Shown here piece after piece: positions 1 to 13,352 of a DNA stretch of 64,000 bases. The translations under genes were made by a program, and so were the position numbers. Each line of letters starts with the position of its first letter. Positions within the stretch are counted from its first letter, which is position 1. The notes beneath the pieces were generated by a model. That model had not been told where the DNA came from. It worked only from the letters and a program-made list of their open reading frames with translations, and did not search any database. This stretch comes from Comamonadaceae bacterium (GTDB lineage Bacteria > Pseudomonadota > Gammaproteobacteria > Burkholderiales > Burkholderiaceae_C): NCBI GenBank assembly GCA_947373245.1, contig CANBWY010000002.1:1-64000 (forward strand), written 5' to 3'.

Positions 1-728
1 GTGTTGCCTTCACGCACAAACTTGGCAAGGTCGGTGGCAAACAGCACGTTGAAGATGGCGTCGGGTTTGGCGTCGGCAATCGCTTGCGTGACCGAACCTG
101 CGTCAATCTTGCCCAGCGCGGGCGCTTGCTCAGCCACAAACTCCACATCGGGTTGTGCGGCCTTCAGCAATTGTTTGAACGTGGCGGCAGCCGATTGGCC
201 GTATTCGTAGTTGGGGTACACCACGGCCCAACGCTTTTTCTTGAGCTTGGCGGCTTCGGGCACGAGCATGGCCACTTGCATGTAGGTGCTGGCGCGCAGG
301 CGGTAGGTGTAGCGGTTGCCGTTTTGCCAAACCATTTTGTCGGTCAGCGGCTCGCCTGCGAGGAAGAACACTTTGCGTTGCTTGGCAAAGTCGCCCAAGG
401 CCAAACCAATGTGCGAGAGGAATGCGCCCGAGAGCACATCTACCTTTTCGCGGCTCAGCAGTTCTTCGGCGGCACGCACGGCATCGCCGGGCGAGGCGTT
501 GTCGTCACGGGTGATGAGCTGAAGTTGCTTGCCGTTCACGCCACCGGCGGCGTTGATTTCTTCCACCGCCAATTCCATGCCCTTTTTGTAGGGGTCCAAG
601 AAAGCAGGCTGGGCTTTGTAGCTGTTGATCTCGCCAATTTTGATGACGTTTTGGGCGAAGGCGGGCAGCGCGGCCAAGCTCAGGGCAAGGGCGGCAGTGC
701 GCAGTGTGGTGACAAGTGTGTGGTTCAC
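1..728 (-). CDS. Branched-chain amino-acid-type ABC transporter substrate-binding protein (partial, runs off left edge)
   Basis: Minus-strand translation from GTG at 728: MNHTLVTTLRTAALALSLAALPAFAQNVIKIGEINSYKAQPAFLDPYKKGMELAVEEINAAGGVNGKQLQLITRDDNASPGDAVRAAEELL...; signal peptide plus periplasmic-binding fold. Not in ORF track as a minus ORF because it has no stop inside the window. Confidence 0.85.
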   Translation of the reverse strand, partial: MNHTLVTTLRTAALALSLAALPAFAQNVIKIGEINSYKAQPAFLDPYKKGMELAVEEINAAGGVNGKQLQLITRDDNASPGDAVRAAEELLSREKVDVLSGAFLSHIGLALGDFAKQRKVFFLAGEPLTDKMVWQNGNRYTYRLRASTYMQVAMLVPEAAKLKKKRWAVVYPNYEYGQSAAATFKQLLKAAQPDVEFVAEQAPALGKIDAGSVTQAIADAKPDAIFNVLFATDLAKFVREGN

Positions 729-808
729 GTCAGTGGCCTTTGAAAGTAAGCGTAGGCCAGGGATTGTCTTGCAAACCCAGAAGACGCTTGCATACGAGAT
801 GAAAAAAT

Positions 809-846
809 GCCCCGCAAGCTTTGCAACTTGCGGGGCCTCTTGGTTT
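809..846. terminator. Rho-independent terminator (bidirectional-looking)
   Basis: Perfect 10-bp stem GCCCCGCAAG(809-818)/CTTGCGGGGC(827-836), flanked by A-run and T-run. Confidence 0.75.
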
Positions 847-882
847 TTGCACACGGGGCGTTGGCCAAGTGTGTGGGACTGA

Positions 883-2721
883 TTAGGCGTCCAAACGTGC
901 TGCCAATGCCGACTTGGTGGCGGTCATCTCAGCGGGCAAGTGGTAAGCCAACTGGGTGAACAACTCTTCGTGCAACTTCAACTCAGCCACCCAAGCGGCT
1001 TTGTCGATGTTGGTGACGGTCTTGAATTGTTCAGCCGTGAAGTTCAACCCTGTCCAGTTGATTTCTTCGTAGGTGGGGCTCACGCCGAACACGTTTTCTT
1101 TGCCGTGGGCTTGGCCCTCGATGCGGTCAATCATCCACTTCAAGACGCGCATGTTTTCGCCGTAGCCTGGCCACACAAATTTGCCATCGTCGCCTTTGCG
1201 GAACCAATTGACGCAGTAGATGGCGGGCACTTTGGCCCCACCAGCTTTGAGCGTGTCGCCCATGTTGAGCCAGTGCTGGAAGTAATCGCTCATGTTGTAG
1301 CCCATGAACGGCAACATGGCGAACGGGTCGCGGCGCACCACGCCTTGTTGGCCAGCGGCGGCAGCGGTGGTCTCAGAGCCCATGGTCGCAGCCATGTAAA
1401 CGCCTTCGGTCCAGTTGCGTGCTTCGGTGACCAAAGGCACGGTGGTGGAGCGGCGGCCGCCGAAGATGAACGCGTCAATGGCCACGCCATCGGCGTCGTC
1501 CCATTGGTGGTCCAGCGCGGGGTTGTTGGTGGCCGCCACGGTGAAGCGTGCGTTGGGGTGGGCGGCTTTGGCGCCGGTTTCTTTGGCGATGGCAGGGGTC
1601 CAGTCATTGCCTTGCCAGTCGATCAAGTGATCGGGCATGGCGCCTGTGTCTTTTTCCATGCCTTCCCACCACACGTCACCGTCGTCGGTCAACGCGACGT
1701 TGGTGAAGATGACGTTGTGTCCTAAGCTGGCCATGCAGTTGGGGTTGGTGTGGAAGTTGGTGCCGGGGGCCACGCCAAAGTAACCCGCTTCGGGGTTGAT
1801 GGCGTACAACTTACCGTCTGAGTGTGGCTTGATCCAAGCGATGTCGTCACCGATGGTGGTGACTTTCCAGCCATCGAAGCCTTCGGGCGGCACCAGCATG
1901 GAGAAGTTGGTTTTGCCGCAAGCGCTTGGGAACGCGGCAGCGATGTGGTACTTCTTGCCTTGTGGGTTGGTCACGCCCAAGATGAGCATGTGTTCAGCCA
2001 ACCAACCTTGGTCGCGGCCCATGTTGGACGCGATGCGCAAAGCAAAACACTTCTTGCCCAACAACGCGTTGCCGCCGTAGCCTGAGCCGTAAGACCAGAT
2101 TTCACGGGTCTCAGGGAAGTGCACGATGTATTTGGTCTTGTTGCAAGGCCACTTGACATCGGCTTGGCCCGCCGCCAAAGGCGCAGCCACGGTGTGCACG
2201 CAAGGTACAAACGGGCCGTCGGTGCCGATCACGTCGTACACGGCTTTGCCCATGCGGGTCATGATTTTTTGGTTCACCGCCACATAGGCGCTGTCGGTCA
2301 ACTCAATGCCCACGTGGGCAATGTGCGAACCCAAGGGGCCCATGCTGAAAGGCACCACGTACATGGTGCGGCCTTTCATGCAGCCGTCGAACAAGGGGTT
2401 CAAGGTGGCGCGCATCTCGGCGGGGGCCATCCAGTTGTTGGTGGGGCCTGCGTTTTCTTTTTTCTCTGAGCAGATGTACGTGCGGTCTTCTACGCGGGCC
2501 ACGTCTGAGGGGTCAGAGCAAGCTAGGAAAGAGTTGGGGCGCTTGGTGGCGCTGAGCTTTTTGAAAGTGCCTGCATCGACCAGTTGTTGGCACAGGCGGT
2601 TGTATTCCTCGTCGCTGCCGTCACACCAGTAAACGGTGTCTGGCTTGCACAAGGTGGCCATCTCGGCGACCCAAGCGACCAGCTTGGGGTTTTTTACATA
2701 TGCGGGTGCATGGATGTTCAT
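883..2721 (-). CDS. pckG: Phosphoenolpyruvate carboxykinase (GTP)
   Basis: 612 aa; [16 protein letters not shown] and [14 protein letters not shown] motifs of GTP-PEPCK. Confidence 0.96.
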   Translation of the reverse strand: MNIHAPAYVKNPKLVAWVAEMATLCKPDTVYWCDGSDEEYNRLCQQLVDAGTFKKLSATKRPNSFLACSDPSDVARVEDRTYICSEKKENAGPTNNWMAPAEMRATLNPLFDGCMKGRTMYVVPFSMGPLGSHIAHVGIELTDSAYVAVNQKIMTRMGKAVYDVIGTDGPFVPCVHTVAAPLAAGQADVKWPCNKTKYIVHFPETREIWSYGSGYGGNALLGKKCFALRIASNMGRDQGWLAEHMLILGVTNPQGKKYHIAAAFPSACGKTNFSMLVPPEGFDGWKVTTIGDDIAWIKPHSDGKLYAINPEAGYFGVAPGTNFHTNPNCMASLGHNVIFTNVALTDDGDVWWEGMEKDTGAMPDHLIDWQGNDWTPAIAKETGAKAAHPNARFTVAATNNPALDHQWDDADGVAIDAFIFGGRRSTTVPLVTEARNWTEGVYMAATMGSETTAAAAGQQGVVRRDPFAMLPFMGYNMSDYFQHWLNMGDTLKAGGAKVPAIYCVNWFRKGDDGKFVWPGYGENMRVLKWMIDRIEGQAHGKENVFGVSPTYEEINWTGLNFTAEQFKTVTNIDKAAWVAELKLHEELFTQLAYHLPAEMTATKSALAARLDA

Positions 2722-2957
2722 GAAAAGCTCCTAAGTCAAAAAATTGAGGTCAAAGCCCAGCCAATTGACTGCGAGGCGCTGACCTCAATTCATTGCCGCC
2801 CGTTTTTGGGGCAGTCGGATATTCTAAGAATTCAACCCTTTACACAGGCTTTCAAAGGGCAATAAAAGTAAAAAAATGGCGCAAAAGGAATGCAAAAAGC
2901 GTCCGTGAAGACGCTTTTCTGGGGCAGTGACCGAATCGGGTGCGACCGTCTCCGTGT

Positions 2958-3095
2958 TTAGGCCATGTACATGGCAATGAAAATCATCAAAAACATCAAA
3001 ATGGCACCGGCAACGGGGAGCACGATGGGCATCAAGGGGACGATGGCTTCGACGACGTCTTGTTCAGCCGTTGGCGCATGGGTGTCATGTGACAT
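2958..3095 (-). CDS. Small membrane protein (45 aa), function unknown
   Basis: Minus translation MSHDTHAPTAEQDVVEAIVPLMPIVLPVAGAILMFLMIFIAMYMA*; one hydrophobic segment. Confidence 0.5.
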   Translation of the reverse strand: MSHDTHAPTAEQDVVEAIVPLMPIVLPVAGAILMFLMIFIAMYMA

Positions 3096-3196
3096 GTCTG
3101 ATTTCCTCTACCTTTAAATGTTGTGGGAATTCTAGAGAAGTTAAGCCGCTTTGCAGTCGTGGGGGTGACAGGGTATACCCGTCAATATCTGTTGTT

Positions 3197-5152
3197 TTAA
3201 GCGGGGAGCGCCACCACGCGCAGCACTTCGCGGCCGTAGGCTTCCAGCTTTTTGGCACCAATGCCGGCGATGCCTTGCAGGGCTTCAAGGTCTTGCGGCT
3301 CGGCTTGCGCGATGGCGGCCAAGGTGGCGTCGTGGAAGATGACGTAAGCGGGCAAGTTGTGCGACTTGGCCACTTCGGCCCGCCACGCTTTGAGCGCGTC
3401 GTAGCGGGTTTGACCCGCATCGTCCAGTGCGATGGGCGCGGGCTTAGACGCGCCGCTGGCGCTGCGTTTGCCTTTGCGCTCGGCAGGCGTGGACATCGAG
3501 GCGCGCAGGCGCACCGACACGTCGCCTTTGAGCACCGCGCGTGAGGCCTCGGTCAAATACAAGGTGTTGAAGGCAAGGGCGTCTACACCCAGAGCGCCTA
3601 AGGCAATCAGCTGGCGTAGCACGCCGCGCAGTTGCACCTCGCTGAAATGCGCGCCAATGCCAAAGGTGCTGAGCTTCTCGTGGCCGTATTGGCTGACCTT
3701 CTCGGTGGCTTTGCCACGCAAGATATCCATCATGTGGCCCGCGCCAAACGACATGCCGCTTTGCTGCTTCACGCGGTAGATGGTGGACAGCAACATGCGT
3801 GCGGCTTCGGTGCCATCCCAAATGTCTGGGGGCTGCAAACAGTTGTCGCAGTTGTTGCAGGTATAGCGTGGCGCTTGTTCGCCTTGAGGCGTTTCGGTAT
3901 TGCCGCTTTCGTCTTTGGGCGCATAGGTCTCCCCAAAGTAGCCCAGCAAGCGCACGCGTCGGCAGTCGGTCGCCTCGGCCAACGCCAGCAGCGCGTCGAG
4001 TTTGCCGCGCATGGCTTGTTTGAAGTCTTCGCCAGCGGGGCTTTCGTCAATCATGCGGCGCTGGTTCACCACGTCGTTCAAACCGTAGGCCATCCACGCA
4101 TGAGCGGCTTGGCCATCGCGGCCGCCACGCCCAGTTTCTTGGTAATAGCCTTCGATGTTTTTGGGCATGTCCAAATGCGCCACAAAGCGCACATCGGGCT
4201 TGTCAATGCCCATGCCAAATGCGACGGTAGCCACCATCACCAAGCCTTCTTCACGCAAGAAACGGTTCTGGTGCTTCTGGCGAATCGCGCCATCCAAGCC
4301 CGCGTGGTAGGGCAGTGCGGCAATGCCTGCGTCGCACAAATTTTTGGCCACTTCTTCTACGCGCTTGCGTGACTGGCAATAGACGATGCCGCTGTCTTGC
4401 CAATCTGGCCCCGTGTGCTCGCGTTGAATGAAGCGCAGCAGTTGCAGCGAGGGGTCTTTTTTTTCGACGATGGTGTAGCGAATGTTCGGGCGGTCAAAGC
4501 TGCTGACGAACTGTTGTGCGTCTTCGAGCTGCAAGCGCTCCACGATGTCGGCGCGCGTCAGCGCGTCAGCTGTGGCGGTCAGCGCCATGCGTGGCACGCC
4601 CGCGTAGCGCTCGTGCAGCACAGTCAGGGCGCGGTATTCGGGGCGGAAATCGTGGCCCCATTGGCTCACGCAGTGCGCTTCGTCAATCGCAAACAGGCTG
4701 AGTTGGCCTTGTTCGTGCAGCATATCCAACTGCGCCAAAAAGCGCGGCGTGGTGATGCGCTCGGGCGCGGCGTACAGCAGCGTGATCTCGCCACGGCGCA
4801 GGCGTTGCTCGACTGCATTGGCTTCTTCGCCTGTGAGGCTGGAATTTAAAAATGCGGCTTCAACCCCCGCCTCGTGCAGCGCGCCCACTTGGTCGTGCAT
4901 GAGCGCGATGAGCGGCGACACCACGATGGTGATGCCGTGCCCCGCACGCTGGCGTGCAATGGCGGGTATTTGGTAACAGAGCGATTTACCGCCGCCCGTG
5001 GGCATAAGCACCAGCGCGTCGCCCCCGCTGCACATGTGGTTGACGATGGCTTCTTGGGGGCCACGAAATGCGCCGTAGCCAAAGACTTCGCGCAAGATGT
5101 CTTGCGGATTCACAGGTGTGGCGTGGGGTGTTTGGGGCGCAGACAGGGACAT
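3197..5152 (-). CDS. recQ: ATP-dependent DNA helicase RecQ
   Basis: [28 protein letters not shown], zinc cluster [10 protein letters not shown]-terminal HRDC. Start taken at MSLSAPQ. Confidence 0.95.
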   Translation of the reverse strand: MSLSAPQTPHATPVNPQDILREVFGYGAFRGPQEAIVNHMCSGGDALVLMPTGGGKSLCYQIPAIARQRAGHGITIVVSPLIALMHDQVGALHEAGVEAAFLNSSLTGEEANAVEQRLRRGEITLLYAAPERITTPRFLAQLDMLHEQGQLSLFAIDEAHCVSQWGHDFRPEYRALTVLHERYAGVPRMALTATADALTRADIVERLQLEDAQQFVSSFDRPNIRYTIVEKKDPSLQLLRFIQREHTGPDWQDSGIVYCQSRKRVEEVAKNLCDAGIAALPYHAGLDGAIRQKHQNRFLREEGLVMVATVAFGMGIDKPDVRFVAHLDMPKNIEGYYQETGRGGRDGQAAHAWMAYGLNDVVNQRRMIDESPAGEDFKQAMRGKLDALLALAEATDCRRVRLLGYFGETYAPKDESGNTETPQGEQAPRYTCNNCDNCLQPPDIWDGTEAARMLLSTIYRVKQQSGMSFGAGHMMDILRGKATEKVSQYGHEKLSTFGIGAHFSEVQLRGVLRQLIALGALGVDALAFNTLYLTEASRAVLKGDVSVRLRASMSTPAERKGKRSASGASKPAPIALDDAGQTRYDALKAWRAEVAKSHNLPAYVIFHDATLAAIAQAEPQDLEALQGIAGIGAKKLEAYGREVLRVVALPA

Positions 5153-5188
5153 TAGCCCGCTATTGTCCCCGCTTCTTACAATGGCGAT

Positions 5189-6232
5189 ATGACTCAAGCC
5201 TACACACGCGCAAAAGAATTACCCGCCATCTTGGCCAAACGCATCGCCATCCTCGACGGCGCGATGGGCACCATGATTCAGCGCTTCAAGTTGAACGAAG
5301 CGCAGTACCGTGGTGAGCGCTTCAAAGACTTTCACAAAGACGTGAAGGGCAACAACGAGTTGCTCAGCCTCACCCGCCCCGACGTGATTCGCGACATCCA
5401 CGAGCGCTACCTCGCCGCAGGTGCCGACCTGATTGAAACCAACACCTTTGGCGCCACCACCATCGCGCAGGCCGACTACGACATGGCCGACTTGGCCTAC
5501 GAGATGAATGTGGCCTCAGCCCGCATCGCCCGCGAAGCCTGCGACAAATACAGCACGCCCGACAAACCCCGTTTTGTGGCGGGTGCCGTGGGCCCCACCC
5601 CAAAAACCGCCAGCATCAGCCCCGATGTGAACGATGCGGGCGCACGCAATGTGAACTTTGAAGAGCTGCGTGCAGCGTATTACGACCAAGTCAAAGCTTT
5701 GGTCGAAGGCGGCTCGGACGTGCTGCTGGTCGAAACCATCTTTGATACGCTCAACGCCAAAGCCGCCTTGTTTGCGATTGAAGAGTTTTTCGAAGCCTCG
5801 GGCGAACGCCTGCCGCTCATCATCAGTGGCACCGTGACTGACGCCTCGGGTCGTATCTTGAGTGGTCAAACCGTGACCGCGTTTTGGCACAGCGTGCGCC
5901 ACGCGCAGCCCTTGGCCATTGGTCTGAACTGCGCTTTGGGTGCGACGCTGATGCGCCCCTACATTCAAGAACTCAACAAGGTCGCGGGCGACACGTTCAT
6001 CAGCTGCTACCCCAACGCGGGCCTGCCCAACCCCATGAGCGACACCGGCTTTGACGAAACACCCGACGTGACCAGCCGCTTGATTCACGAGTTTGCAGCC
6101 GAAGGTTTGGTCAACATCGTGGGTGGCTGCTGCGGCACCACGCCCGAGCACATCGCGGCCATTGGCAACGCGGTGGCGGACCAAAAGGCGCGCGCGTTGA
6201 GCGCGGGGCCTTTTTATCGCGAAGCGGCTTAA
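5189..6232 (+). CDS. metH: Methionine synthase, N-terminal homocysteine S-methyltransferase half (split MetH)
   Basis: [14 protein letters not shown]..., GLNCALG, zinc-binding [11 protein letters not shown]; ends after the Hcy-methyltransferase domain. Confidence 0.92.
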   Translation: MTQAYTRAKELPAILAKRIAILDGAMGTMIQRFKLNEAQYRGERFKDFHKDVKGNNELLSLTRPDVIRDIHERYLAAGADLIETNTFGATTIAQADYDMADLAYEMNVASARIAREACDKYSTPDKPRFVAGAVGPTPKTASISPDVNDAGARNVNFEELRAAYYDQVKALVEGGSDVLLVETIFDTLNAKAALFAIEEFFEASGERLPLIISGTVTDASGRILSGQTVTAFWHSVRHAQPLAIGLNCALGATLMRPYIQELNKVAGDTFISCYPNAGLPNPMSDTGFDETPDVTSRLIHEFAAEGLVNIVGGCCGTTPEHIAAIGNAVADQKARALSAGPFYREAA

Positions 6233-6285
6233 ACAATTCGCAGCAAACATTCTCAATAGATGTAAGCGAAAAATAAGTAACTACG

Positions 6286-6504
6286 CTAGTTGGGCACGTC
6301 GGCGTGTGGTGCGGTGTGCACCGATGGGCATTCGCCGTCAGACAGCCAACTTGCCCCCGCATCATTCATCATGCAGCGGTTGGAAAACGTTTGGGTGTGT
6401 TGCGGCAACTGGCCGCAGACGGGCATGTATTCGCGGGTGCAGATGCCGGCTTGAGCCAGCGACGTGCAACAAAAAACAGAGATGGTCAGTAAGATTTTTC
6501 GCAT
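6286..6504 (-). CDS. Small secreted Kazal-like cysteine-rich protein
   Basis: 72 aa with signal peptide and Kazal-like pattern CTREYMPVCGQ...TFSNRCMMNDAG...DGEC. Confidence 0.6.
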   Translation of the reverse strand: MRKILLTISVFCCTSLAQAGICTREYMPVCGQLPQHTQTFSNRCMMNDAGASWLSDGECPSVHTAPHADVPN

Positions 6505-6565
6505 GGGCTGGATTTTCGGTGGCTCGCGGGGCTTACGACAGCGTAGCGGTTAAAATATGAGCTTC

Positions 6566-6653
6566 CTCAAGGAGCGTTGCAGCTTCACCCGTCCTTTCAG
6601 GACTCGCGCGTGAAGTCAGGCTTGGGGCCGAATCTTTGCAACGACGCTCACCT
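6566..6653 (+). promoter_or_regulatory. S-adenosylhomocysteine (SAH) riboswitch
   Basis: ggagcgttgcagcttcaccc...tcaggcttggggccgaatctttgcaacgacgctcacc matches the conserved core remembered for the SAH riboswitch (GGAGCGCUGCA ... GCAACGGCGCUCACC), with GGAGCGT pairing to ACGCTC; directly 5' of metH C-terminal half. Confidence 0.85.
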
Positions 6654-6681
6654 GTTTTGTTAGCCCCAGGTGAGTACCCCC

Positions 6682-9441
<2,760 letters not shown>

Positions 9442-9469
9442 GCGACTCTCTCAAAAAGCATGCGAAAAA

Positions 9470-9493
9470 GGCCCGCCGCGAGCGGGCCTTTTT
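9470..9493 (+). terminator. Rho-independent terminator after metH
   Basis: GGCCCGC/GCGGGCC stem followed by TTTTT. Confidence 0.8.
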
Positions 9494-9664
9494 GCGTTTA
9501 TTGCTGGGTCAACGCGCGCAAGTTTTGGCAGTGTTACGTTGTGTTTTTTTGATAGTTACGGGTAAATATTAAAAAGATGACAATTTACATTCGCGTTTCT
9601 TCATGTTCTCGGCAGCCGAGACGAAGTAGTCGCCTAGGGCCAAGTGTTGGTCCATTGATAAGGC

Positions 9665-10399
9665 TTGCTCTTTATGAAACACCACATCCTGCACGGAACC
9701 GGGTTGGCGATGCGACCCGCGCTGTTGGCCGCGTTGATCAAACGTGCGCCAGCGCACTTGCAATTTTTAGAACTCTCGCCACTTGACTGGCTAGGCGAGG
9801 GGGTACGTGTTGGCAAAGATTTGCAGCAGCTCACCCGACGCTACCCCAGCGTGTGCCTCAGCCAAAACTTGTCTTTGGGCGGTCCCGCGGCGCTCGACAA
9901 AAAAGTGCTGCGTGACTTGCGTGGGTTCATCGCCGAGCACGACATTCAAGTGTTTTCGGAGGCTTTGGCGTGGAGTGCCGATGATGCGCCCTTGTTCATC
10001 CATCTGCCGATTCCGAGCACGCAGGCAGCGGTGGCTTGGACGGTGGCGCGCATTGCGCAGGTGCAAGACGCCTTGGGCATGCGCATCGGCATTCGCAATG
10101 TGGCGCATTGCATGAAACCTGTGCAAGTGGCGATGAACGAAGCCCAATTCATCACCGCCGTGGTGCGCGCAGCTGAGTGCAGTTTGCATTTGGACTTGGA
10201 CGCGCTGGCCAACAACGCGCAGCGGTTTCGTTTTGATGCGCATGCTTTTTTGCAAGCCTTGCCTCTGGACCGCGTTGACTATGTGCGCGTGGGCCGACAG
10301 CACCCCTTGTTGGCCGATGCGCTGGCGCACACGCCGCCATGCGTGCCGCGCTGCGTCGATGAAATTGCACAACTCCATCTAGAGGCCGTCGAATGCTGA
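9665..10399 (+). CDS. DUF692 (MNIO/MbnB/BufB-like) family protein, divergent
   Basis: 244 aa; TIM-barrel-like register GTGLAMRP..FLELSPLDWLGEG..LSLGG..VFSEALAWS.. matches DUF692 order, with many ligand positions substituted. Confidence 0.65.
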   Translation: MLFMKHHILHGTGLAMRPALLAALIKRAPAHLQFLELSPLDWLGEGVRVGKDLQQLTRRYPSVCLSQNLSLGGPAALDKKVLRDLRGFIAEHDIQVFSEALAWSADDAPLFIHLPIPSTQAAVAWTVARIAQVQDALGMRIGIRNVAHCMKPVQVAMNEAQFITAVVRAAECSLHLDLDALANNAQRFRFDAHAFLQALPLDRVDYVRVGRQHPLLADALAHTPPCVPRCVDEIAQLHLEAVEC

Positions 10400-11130
10400 A
10401 CGACTTTCAACACACGCAATTCGCCCTTGCACGACATTTGCGCGAGCCCTTGCACATGCCTGTACTTGAAGGTGTACATGCGGTCGATGTACGTGCTTGT
10501 AAACAAGACATGGCGGCCCAGCTCAGCGCTGTTTTGGCGCCTGTGTTTCCTGTGACGAAGGCTTGCTTGGATGACGCCCGTTGGCAACACGTGCTGCGCA
10601 TGTTTTTGCAGGCGTCACCCAGCCACGCGCCGTGGGCTACCGCCTTGCATCGTGCGTTTGTGGCCTATGTGTGCGTCAGTCCTGAATTGCAAACCTTCCC
10701 TGCTTGGTTGCAAGACCTCGTGCACTTTGAGGGTTTGCAAAATGCAGTCCGAACCACGCCTGTGACATGGCCCACGTTTGAGGCCCAAGGTGATGTGATG
10801 CACCACCCCGTGGTGCTCAACCCGACGCATGTCGAAGCTGTGTATGAATGGTCGGTGTATGGCATGGACGCGCAACACCCACGGCTCGACATGCAAAGCA
10901 CCTACGTGTCCGTGCTGCGAGATGAGGCAGACGCCGTGCATGTGTTCAAAAGCAGCGTGTTTCGCGGTCAACTTCTAGACTTGCTTGGCCAAGGGCAAAC
11001 GGGTGCGCAAGCGTTGGGCGCGCTGGCGCGTTGGCTGTCGCACCCGGAGCCCGAAGTCTTGGTGCGTGAGGGGGCGCAGCTTGTGGCGCAGTTACGGCGT
11101 GAAGGTGTGGTGCTGGGGACGCTGCGTTAG
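10393..11130 (+). CDS. DUF2063 (HvfC/BufC-like) DNA-binding-domain-type protein
   Basis: Overlaps the DUF692 gene; N-terminal FALARHLREPLHMPV..., typical DUF692 partner. Confidence 0.65.
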   Translation: MLNDFQHTQFALARHLREPLHMPVLEGVHAVDVRACKQDMAAQLSAVLAPVFPVTKACLDDARWQHVLRMFLQASPSHAPWATALHRAFVAYVCVSPELQTFPAWLQDLVHFEGLQNAVRTTPVTWPTFEAQGDVMHHPVVLNPTHVEAVYEWSVYGMDAQHPRLDMQSTYVSVLRDEADAVHVFKSSVFRGQLLDLLGQGQTGAQALGALARWLSHPEPEVLVREGAQLVAQLRREGVVLGTLR

Positions 11131-11156
11131 TGAGACGCCAGCGTCCGCTTGAGAAT

Positions 11157-11456
11157 TTAGCCCTTCAAACACTCGCTCATTTTGGCTTTGCGTTCTGCGC
11201 CCTTGAGACCCTTGGCTTCGGCATTGCAAGCTTTCATTTTTTCTTGCTGCGTACCTGATTTGGTCACTTCAGCCACGGGTGCTTTGGCGCTTAAACACGT
11301 CTTCATGAAGGCTTTGCGCTCATCGCCTTTTTTGCCCACGGCGTTTTGGTTGCAAGTGGCCATTTTGCTTTGTTGCGGCGTTTTTTCATCTTGTGCGTGC
11401 GCGATGTTGAGCGCGAGCGCCAGACCTAAAAATGCGGGAATTAAACAGAGTTTCAT
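11157..11456 (-). CDS. PsiF repeat protein
   Basis: Two Cys repeats MATCNQNAVGKKGDERKAFMKTCL / MKACNAEAKGLKGAERKAKMSECL after a signal peptide. Confidence 0.85.
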   Translation of the reverse strand: MKLCLIPAFLGLALALNIAHAQDEKTPQQSKMATCNQNAVGKKGDERKAFMKTCLSAKAPVAEVTKSGTQQEKMKACNAEAKGLKGAERKAKMSECLKG

Positions 11457-11582
11457 TGTGGGTCCTAAGTGTGTGGTTGTGGTCGCGTGGTTGCCCCGAC
11501 ATGGGGGTTGGCAATTTTGAAATAAGCCCCCTCTGGCATGTGCAAGCCACGGGCGCAGAAAAGCCAACTCCTACTCGTGTGC

Positions 11583-13142
11583 TTACTCTGGCATCAGCAC
11601 ACGGCGGTATTGAACTGCCTCTGCCACATGCGCCATCTGCACTTCAGCGGCATCGGCCAAGTCTGCAATCGTGCGGGCAATGCGCAACGTGCGGTGCATG
11701 CTGCGGCTGGACCACCCGAGTTGGGTTGCGACGGTGTGCAAAAACTGCGATGCCTTGGCGTCCAAGCGCACATGGGTGGCCAAGTCAGCCCCTGCCAACG
11801 CATGGTTGGCACACCCTTGACGCGCCAAGGCGCGGCCATGTGCCGTAAGGCTGCGCGCACGCACCTCGGCGGTGGACGCGCTGGTGTTGGCTTGCAACAG
11901 CACCTCGGGTGCCAGTGTGGGCACTTCCACTTGCAAGTCGATGCGGTCCAATAAAGGGCCGCTGAGTTTGCCTTGGTAGCGCGCCACTTGATCAGGCGTG
12001 CAGCGGCAAGCTTTGTGCGACGACCCCAAATAACCACAAGGACAGGGGTTCATGGCCGCAATCAATTGAAATTGCGCTGGAAATTCGGCTTGCGTGGCCG
12101 CGCGCGACAAGGTGATGTGGCCGCTTTCTAGGGGCTCGCGCAAGGCTTCCAGCGCGCGGCGTGGGAATTCGGGCAGCTCGTCCAAGAACAACACGCCTCG
12201 GTGCGCCAGCGAAATTTCTCCGGGGCGTGGCGGTGTGCCCCCGCCCACCAAGGCCACCGAGGTGGCCGTGTGGTGCGGGCTGCGCGTTGGCCGCTGGCGC
12301 CAGTGCCGCAAGTCAAACCGCCCCGCTAAGCTGGCAATGGCCGCACTTTCTAAGGCTTCATCGAGGGACAGCTCGGGGAGCAAGTCTGCAAAGCGCTGTG
12401 CCAGCATGGACTTACCCGTCCCGGGTGGTCCTATTAATAAGAGCGAGTGTCCTCCCGCCGCCGCAATTTCTAGGGCGCGTTTGGCCACAGCTTGGCCTTT
12501 CACATCGGCCAAATCTAGGGGGGGGGTTGAGGCGTGCGTTGTCGCTGTCAATGGCGCAATGCGGCTCCAGCCATCAGTGTCAGCTGTTGGCGGTGTGGTC
12601 TGGGTTGTCTCGGCGGTGCTCGGTGTTTTGGCAAAGTGCGCCACCACGTCGCGCAAATGCAGGGCGCGGTACACCTGTGCGGTGGGCACCAGCGCGGCCT
12701 CTTCAGCGCTGCCCGGTGGCAAGACCAAACGGGTACGAATCCCCGCACTGTGCAGCGCCAAACCCATGGCCAAGGCGCCGCGCACGGGCCGCAACTCGCC
12801 TGACAACGACAACTCGCCAGCAAACTCATACAAGGCCAACGCCGCTTCATCGAGTTGACCGCTGGCTGCCAAGATGCCCAAGGCGATGGGCAAATCAAAA
12901 CGGCCCGAATCTTTGGGCAAATCGGCAGGTGCCAAGTTGACAGTGATGCGTTTGTTGCTCGGAAAGTCCAGTCCTGCGTTTTGAATGGCGCAGCGCACCC
13001 GTTCGCGGGCCTCTTTGACCTCGGTATCCGCCAGACCCACCAACGTAAAACTGGGCAGACCATTGGCCAAATGCACCTCAACGGTCACTGCGGGCGCTTT
13101 CAAACCCAAAACGGCGCGGCTGTGAATTAACGAAAGCGTCAT
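11583..13142 (-). CDS. comM: YifB-family Mg chelatase-like AAA ATPase (ComM)
   Basis: 519 aa; LIGPPGTGKSMLAQRFADLLP, FLDELPEFPRRALEALREPLE, MNPCPCGY. Confidence 0.95.
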   Translation of the reverse strand: MTLSLIHSRAVLGLKAPAVTVEVHLANGLPSFTLVGLADTEVKEARERVRCAIQNAGLDFPSNKRITVNLAPADLPKDSGRFDLPIALGILAASGQLDEAALALYEFAGELSLSGELRPVRGALAMGLALHSAGIRTRLVLPPGSAEEAALVPTAQVYRALHLRDVVAHFAKTPSTAETTQTTPPTADTDGWSRIAPLTATTHASTPPLDLADVKGQAVAKRALEIAAAGGHSLLLIGPPGTGKSMLAQRFADLLPELSLDEALESAAIASLAGRFDLRHWRQRPTRSPHHTATSVALVGGGTPPRPGEISLAHRGVLFLDELPEFPRRALEALREPLESGHITLSRAATQAEFPAQFQLIAAMNPCPCGYLGSSHKACRCTPDQVARYQGKLSGPLLDRIDLQVEVPTLAPEVLLQANTSASTAEVRARSLTAHGRALARQGCANHALAGADLATHVRLDAKASQFLHTVATQLGWSSRSMHRTLRIARTIADLADAAEVQMAHVAEAVQYRRVLMPE

Positions 13143-13198
13143 AAAGCTTCTCTTTTTGAGTGTTTATCCCCATTGAGGGGCGTTGGAAACCCGGGGAT

Positions 13199-13213
13199 GC
13201 ACCAACTGCGTGC
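13199..13213 (+). promoter_or_regulatory. Putative NtrC enhancer site
   Basis: GCAC-CAACTGC-GTGC matches the NtrC half-site pattern GCAC-N7-GTGC, about 100 bp upstream of the sigma-54 element. Confidence 0.5.
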
Positions 13214-13296
13214 GTAAAAATAGGGCGCTCCTCAGCGTACTGCATCACTTTGGGTCTTAGGGCGAGTGAAGAGAACACTTTTGTAGACTTCAACGC

Positions 13297-13312
13297 TGGC
13301 ACGGACCCTGCT
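13297..13312 (+). promoter_or_regulatory. Putative sigma-54 promoter
   Basis: TGGCACGGACCCTGCT: TGGCAC-N5-CTGCT against consensus TGGCAC-N5-TTGCW (one mismatch), about 40 bp before the porin ATG. Confidence 0.7.
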
Positions 13313-13352
13313 ATGTAAATACGTCCCTCTTTATTTTTCAACGGAGAAAACA

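Noticed and set aside
940-1725. Long antisense ORFs over pckG, recQ, metH, lplT, hsdM and others in the ORF track
   Set aside because: Shadow ORFs of high-GC coding genes: His/Val/Arg-rich composition and no homology pattern.
9569-9763. Small minus-strand ORF as a precursor peptide for the DUF692 enzyme
   Set aside because: Wrong strand, almost no cysteines, no leader-like features.
12520-12535. G8 homopolymer inside comM as a phase-variation site
   Set aside because: The reading frame is intact and the tract encodes ordinary Pro/Thr residues; one tract in a GC-rich gene is weak evidence.
11583-13142. comM as a transposon attachment site, since some Tn7-like islands insert there
   Set aside because: The gene is intact and over 20 kb from the element; no insertion signature.
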